Part shown: piece after piece, positions 6,800 through 8,973 of the stretch
Numbering within the stretch: position 1 is the first letter of the stretch
How the letters are laid out: every line of letters starts with the position of its first letter
Source of the DNA: Bacteroidales bacterium
GTDB lineage: Bacteria > Bacteroidota > Bacteroidia > Bacteroidales > ML635J-15
Assembly (NCBI GenBank): GCA_028696755.1
Contig: JAQVGK010000113.1
Coordinates: 1-8,973, forward strand
DNA: 8,973 nucleotides
Direction of reading: 5' to 3'
Program-made: the position numbers and the translations under genes
Notes under the pieces: model-generated
What the model was told of the DNA's origin: nothing
Seen by the model: only the letters and a program-made list of their open reading frames with translations
The model's database searches: none

Positions 6800-7249
6800 T
6801 TATTGTTCCGAATAAACTTCGAAACTAATGTTAACTTTAATGCTTTTGTAGATTTTTACAGTAGCTTCGTAATTACCAACTTCCTTAATTGCATCACCTT
6901 TAATGCTGATGTTTTTACGGTCGATTGCATAACCAGCTTTTTCTAAAGCTTCGGCAATCATAATAGTATTTACAGAACCAAAGATTTTACCTGTTGAGCT
7001 AGTTTTAGCAGCAATTTTAAGGTTCATGCCTTCCATTTTGCTTACCATAGCTTCGGCTTCGTTGCGCAGTTTGGTTTCTTTGTGTGCTTTCTGCTTCATG
7101 TTTTCTGCATGAATCTTTTTTGCAGATACGGTAGCCATCATTGCAAATCCCTGAGGAATAAGGTAATTTCTGGCGTATCCCGGTTTTACATTCACGATAT
7201 CGTCTTTGTGTCCGAGATTTTCAACGTCTTGTTTTAATATAATTTCCAT
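6800..7249 (-). CDS. rplI: 50S ribosomal protein L9
   Basis: The 149-residue product has the full two-domain L9 plan: an N-terminal 23S rRNA-binding domain with the signature VKPGYARNYLIPQGFA (residues 21-36), a long charged connecting helix (about 41-75), and a C-terminal domain with KIFGSVN (88-94) and the closing YEATVKI segment (128-134). L9 binds domain V of 23S rRNA near the L1 stalk and helps maintain reading frame. Length is normal. It is the last gene of the rpsF-rpsR-rplI operon, 18 nt after rpsR, with a strong Shine-Dalgarno sequence at 7257-7262. The bidirectional terminator lies directly downstream. Confidence 0.96.
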   Translation of the reverse strand: MEIILKQDVENLGHKDDIVNVKPGYARNYLIPQGFAMMATVSAKKIHAENMKQKAHKETKLRNEAEAMVSKMEGMNLKIAAKTSSTGKIFGSVNTIMIAEALEKAGYAIDRKNISIKGDAIKEVGNYEATVKIYKSIKVNISFEVYSEQ

Positions 7250-7256
7250 TTCTTTT

Positions 7257-7262
7257 CCTCCT
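7257..7262 (-). promoter_or_regulatory. Strong Shine-Dalgarno site for rplI
   Basis: The minus strand reads AGGAGG, seven bases before the rplI ATG. A full Shine-Dalgarno match is notable because the plus-strand operon genes in this window have none, in keeping with the usual Bacteroidetes pattern of weak ribosome binding sites. Confidence 0.8.
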
Positions 7263-7267
7263 AATTT

Positions 7268-7537
7268 TTATTTCATCATATCTGTTACGTAAGGCAATAA
7301 TGCTAAGTGGCGTGCTCTTTTAACAGCCTGAGCGACTTTACGATGGTATTTTAATGATGTACCGGTTATACGACGTGGTAAAATTTTTCCCTGTTCGTTC
7401 AAAAATCTTTTTAAGAAAGATGCATCTTTGTAATCAACATATTTGATGCGGTTTTTGAGGAAACGGCAGTATTTTTTCTTTTTTACTTCTACTGCTAGAG
7501 GAGTAAGATATCTGATCTCTGAATTATTCTGTGCCAT
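7268..7537 (-). CDS. rpsR: 30S ribosomal protein S18
   Basis: The 89-residue product carries the S18 core: KKKYCRF (residues 20-26), IKYVDYKD (31-38), the [32 protein letters not shown] stretch (52-83) that is the family's hallmark. S18 pairs with S6 on the platform of the 30S subunit and contacts 16S rRNA. Only one cysteine (C24) is present, so this is a zinc-independent form. It lies 2 nt after rpsF, and its Shine-Dalgarno site is inside the last codons of rpsF, which suggests the two partners are made in a coupled way. Length and start are normal. Confidence 0.96.
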   Translation of the reverse strand: MAQNNSEIRYLTPLAVEVKKKKYCRFLKNRIKYVDYKDASFLKRFLNEQGKILPRRITGTSLKYHRKVAQAVKRARHLALLPYVTDMMK

Positions 7538-7539
7538 AA

Positions 7540-7893
7540 TTATGCCTCCTTCTGATTTTGTTCACTTTTCATTTTTCTTTTTTTCTCACTGTAAGCAACC
7601 GAATGCTTGTCCATTTTAAAGGTCAGGAAGCGCATAATTCTTTCATCACGTCTGAACTCGGTTTCGAGTTTGTTAATGAAAGGACCTTCTGATTTGAATT
7701 CAAACAAGTGATAAAAACCTGTCGATTTTTTCTGTATTGGGTAAGCAAGCTTTTTTAAGCCCCAATCTTCTTCATGAACGATCTCCGCCTTGTTGTCGGT
7801 GATGATCTTTCTGAATTTTTCAACCGCTTCCTTCATCTGTGCTTCAGACAAAACGGGAGTTGCAATGAAAACGGTTTCATACTGATTAACCAT
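7540..7893 (-). CDS. rpsF: 30S ribosomal protein S6
   Basis: The 117-residue product has the S6 ferredoxin-like fold signatures: YETVFIATP (residues 5-13) as first strand, the central [18 protein letters not shown] (44-61), and [11 protein letters not shown] (81-91). A charged Lys/Glu-rich tail follows (about 103-117). S6 binds S18 and 16S rRNA on the small-subunit platform. It is first in the operon. In many bacteria an ssb or priB gene lies between rpsF and rpsR; here rpsR follows directly. The ATG at 7893 is preceded by an AT-rich leader of about 38 bases with no Shine-Dalgarno sequence. Confidence 0.96.
   Translation of the reverse strand: MVNQYETVFIATPVLSEAQMKEAVEKFRKIITDNKAEIVHEEDWGLKKLAYPIQKKSTGFYHLFEFKSEGPFINKLETEFRRDERIMRFLTFKMDKHSVAYSEKKRKMKSEQNQKEA
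7545..7551 (-). promoter_or_regulatory. Shine-Dalgarno site for rpsR inside the end of rpsF
   Basis: The minus strand reads AAGGAGG seven bases before the rpsR ATG. These bases are also the codons for Lys and Glu (plus the first base of the final Ala codon) at the rpsF C-terminus, so the S6 tail sequence and the S18 ribosome binding site are constrained together. Confidence 0.8.
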
Positions 7894-7937
7894 ACTTTAA
7901 TAATTTTAATTAATAATTACTTAAAAATTTCGAGCTG

Positions 7938-7968
7938 CAAAAGTACTACTTTATTTTGAATTCAAAAA
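7938..7968 (-). promoter_or_regulatory. Putative promoter of the rpsF-rpsR-rplI operon
   Basis: On the minus strand TACTTTTG (7938-7945) matches the Bacteroidetes -7 consensus TAnnTTTG, and TTTTTG (7963-7968) supplies a -33 TTG 17 bases upstream. Both elements are present at plausible spacing, about 45 bases ahead of the rpsF start. This is the best-supported promoter in the window. Confidence 0.7.
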
Positions 7969-8053
7969 TTTTATTTTACTTTTATTTAGGGCAAATGAAA
8001 ATAAAATTTTCTGTAAATATTTAGGTACCAATTTAATTATCGTTTAATTTTTT

Positions 8054-8194
8054 GTATGGAGCTTGGCGCATGGAGCATGGAGTGATTTGTGCCGAGAGAA
8101 AAAACTCTGCTTATTATAAAATTTAGCACAATGTTTTTATTAACACAAATGTTATTCTCTCTACAATTTAAGCCCCATGCCCCATGCGCCATGC
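8054..8194. repeat. Intergenic element bounded by inverted arrays of a 7-bp unit
   Basis: The left array 8054-8081 reads as four heptamers (GTATGGA, GCTTGGC, GCATGGA, GCATGGA). The right array 8174-8194 reads as three in the opposite orientation (CCCATGC, CCCATGC, GCCATGC). Aligned from the inside, 18 of 21 positions of the last three left units match the right arm as an inverted repeat. The ~92-bp core is AT-rich and contains GAGAGAA/TTCTCTC as a further inverted pair. The GTG-started ORF at 8089-8310 runs through the right array and is not believed to be a gene. The architecture is the same as that of the 9-bp elements at 2965-4086, with unrelated sequence. Confidence 0.75.
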
Positions 8195-8386
8195 AGTTTT
8201 TAATTCATAGCCTCTTTACTATATTGTTCCTACATCCAGCTAAATACATACAATTTTCTTTAGTTCGCATCTGCCACAAAAACACAACAAACATTGGTTC
8301 ATATCAATGATTACTTATTGCCTAATTCTAAGTATAATGAGTCGTGAGTAAATAATTTTATTGATAGTCACAACCCTTCGTTTTAT

Positions 8387-8407
8387 GGCATAATGCGAAG
8401 ATGACAG
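8387..8407 (+). repeat. 21-bp direct repeat, copy 1
   Basis: First of three identical 21-bp copies, running from GGCATAATG through to ATGACAG, each preceded by a short T-run. A longer unit follows it (about 8382-8515) that includes AGTGAACTTGTCG, ACTTACTTCGG and CTCAGCACAAGT and is shared with copy 2. Confidence 0.85.
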
Positions 8408-8557
8408 CACTTTGAACCCAAAACGCAAAGTGAACTTGTCGCTCACTTACTTCGGTGGTTCGGCGAGCTCACCAACCTCAGCTCAGCACAAGTCGTTCGC
8501 GTCAAAAAAGTGACGAGTAACGACGCAGTCGTTGCGAGTAAGCACCCCAAGTTTTGT

Positions 8558-8578
8558 GGCATAATGCGAAGATGACAG
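8558..8578 (+). repeat. 21-bp direct repeat, copy 2
   Basis: It is identical to the copy at 8387 and starts 171 bases after it. It heads the second, shorter unit of the tandem pair. Confidence 0.85.
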
Positions 8579-8660
8579 GTCGAACCGCCCAAAATGCATA
8601 GTGAACTTGTCGTTCGCTTACTTCGGCTCCGCTCAGCACAAGTTGCTCACTCCAAGTTTT

Positions 8661-8738
8661 TTTGAACGCGAATTCACGAATTATGCTGACGCCTATTTCC
8701 TAGTAAGGCGCCAGCTAATTCGTGAATTCGCGTTCAAA
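8661..8738. repeat. Long hairpin with a 31-32-bp stem
   Basis: The arms 8661-8683 and 8716-8738 are perfect reverse complements (23 bases, including GAATTC twice). After one unpaired T at 8684, the stem continues with GCTGACGCC (8685-8693) against GGCGCCAGC (8707-8715), with one mismatch. The loop is 13 bases (8694-8706). A short T-run precedes the left arm on the plus strand (8657-8663). Transcribed RNA would fold very stably in either direction. Confidence 0.88.
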
Positions 8739-8880
8739 TTTGGCGTGCGCCAGTAAACATTTTTTAGTTATTCTAACTTTTCGAGTACGTCTTATTTGTT
8801 TATTCTCAAATTTCACAAACATCTGTCAGTCAGCTAGTTACGCAAATCTGTCATTGGTAGTCCCCACCCAAAAACTTTTA

Positions 8881-8901
8881 GGCATAATGCGAAGATGACA
8901 G
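8881..8901 (+). repeat. 21-bp direct repeat, copy 3
   Basis: Third identical copy, 323 bases after copy 2. The longer unit does not follow here; a different sequence with a possible promoter does. CTGTCAT (8847-8853) upstream can pair with ATGACAG at its end (8895-8901). Confidence 0.85.
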
Positions 8902-8913
8902 GCGCAAATCCGC

Positions 8914-8921
8914 TATCTTTG
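8914..8921 (+). promoter_or_regulatory. Candidate -7 promoter element reading out of the window
   Basis: TATCTTTG matches TAnnTTTG and lies 52 bases before the window end, followed by TATAAT at 8925-8930. No clear -33 TTG and no start codon with an open frame follow inside the window, so a downstream gene can only be guessed. Confidence 0.3.
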
Positions 8922-8973
8922 TGGTATAATCTACACAGTTTGACCGTTCGTACGATTAGTGCATTTACCTGTT

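Larger units (their letters stand above)
8382..8655. repeat. Two diverged tandem units headed by the 21-bp motif
   Basis: Unit 1 begins at about 8382 and unit 2 at about 8553. Both run: 21-bp motif, then a spacer with CCCAAAA, AGTGAACTTGTCG, (C/G)CTTACTTCGG, GCTCAGCACAAGT and a CCAAGTTTT tail. Unit 1 is longer, with about 20 extra bases around the GGCGAGCTCACC stretch (8462-8473) and a further segment at 8505-8545. ACTTGT and ACAAGT within each unit can pair. No reading frame runs through both units, and no product is suggested. Confidence 0.7.
7969..8973. other. Gene-free stretch of about 1 kb
   Basis: Apart from the 7-bp element, the 21-bp motifs, their longer units and the 31-bp-stem hairpin, no coding region, tRNA or rRNA gene could be supported here. 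The segment 8739-8880 contains only short signals, such as the ATCTGTCA direct pair (8820-8827, 8846-8853). Confidence 0.7.

Noticed and set aside
7894..7937. S6:S18-binding leader motif upstream of rpsF
   Set aside because: The leader is short and AT-rich, and the CCG-containing bulged stem known from other phyla is not visible.
8089..8310. 73-codon plus-strand ORF with a GTG start
   Set aside because: It crosses the core and right array of the 7-bp element, has no promoter or ribosome binding site, and has an unlikely composition for a folded protein.
8739..8973. tRNA or other small RNA gene at the right edge
   Set aside because: No cloverleaf, T-loop or anticodon-arm pattern could be traced on either strand.

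Overview
The window reads as chromosomal DNA of an AT-rich Bacteroidetes (Bacteroidota) bacterium. Four things point there: a giant surface protein made of PKD/Ig-like domains that ends in a type IX secretion (T9SS, CHU_C/type B) sorting domain; TAnnTTTG-type promoter elements ahead of hldD and rpsF; weak or absent Shine-Dalgarno sequences at most starts; and the direct rpsF-rpsR-rplI order. No genus can be assigned from the sequence alone.

Layout, left to right. Bases 1-2961 (+) are the 3' part of a very large secreted protein. It consists of about ten tandem beta-sandwich units with strikingly periodic cysteine pairs, followed by the T9SS sorting domain. Bases 2962-4136 hold no convincing gene. 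They carry a nest of repeats: three copies (A, B, C) of an element bounded by inverted arrays of a 9-bp unit, two of them joined to a 133-bp hairpin-rich module. Between copies B and C lies a ~460-bp GC-richer island with 13-bp terminal inverted repeats and a very strong internal hairpin. Bases 4159-6733 (+) are a tight three-gene operon: hldD (ADP-heptose epimerase, LPS core sugar supply), a MeaB-type GTPase (methylmalonyl-CoA mutase chaperone) and a YbaK/ProX-type prolyl-tRNA editing protein. The gaps are 2 nt and a 4-nt ATGA overlap, so the genes are probably co-transcribed although their pathways are unrelated. A bidirectional terminator (6755-6780) separates them from the convergent operon rpsF-rpsR-rplI (7893 down to 6800, minus strand), which encodes ribosomal proteins S6, S18 and L9 and has a recognisable promoter near 7938-7968.

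The last ~1 kb (7970-8973) is again gene-free and repeat-rich. It holds an element bounded by inverted arrays of a 7-bp unit, which has the same architecture as the 9-bp element but an unrelated sequence. It also holds three direct copies of a 21-bp motif, two of them heading a longer repeated unit, a 31-bp-stem hairpin, and a candidate promoter pointing out of the window.

The genes are ordinary members of known families. The part worth a second look is the intergenic DNA: two independent families of elements with short tandem units facing each other across an 80-90-bp AT-rich core, with unit number varying between copies (2, 6 and 1 in the right arms of A, B and C), plus the nested island. 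No defence system, CRISPR array, transposase, integrase, rRNA or tRNA gene was seen.
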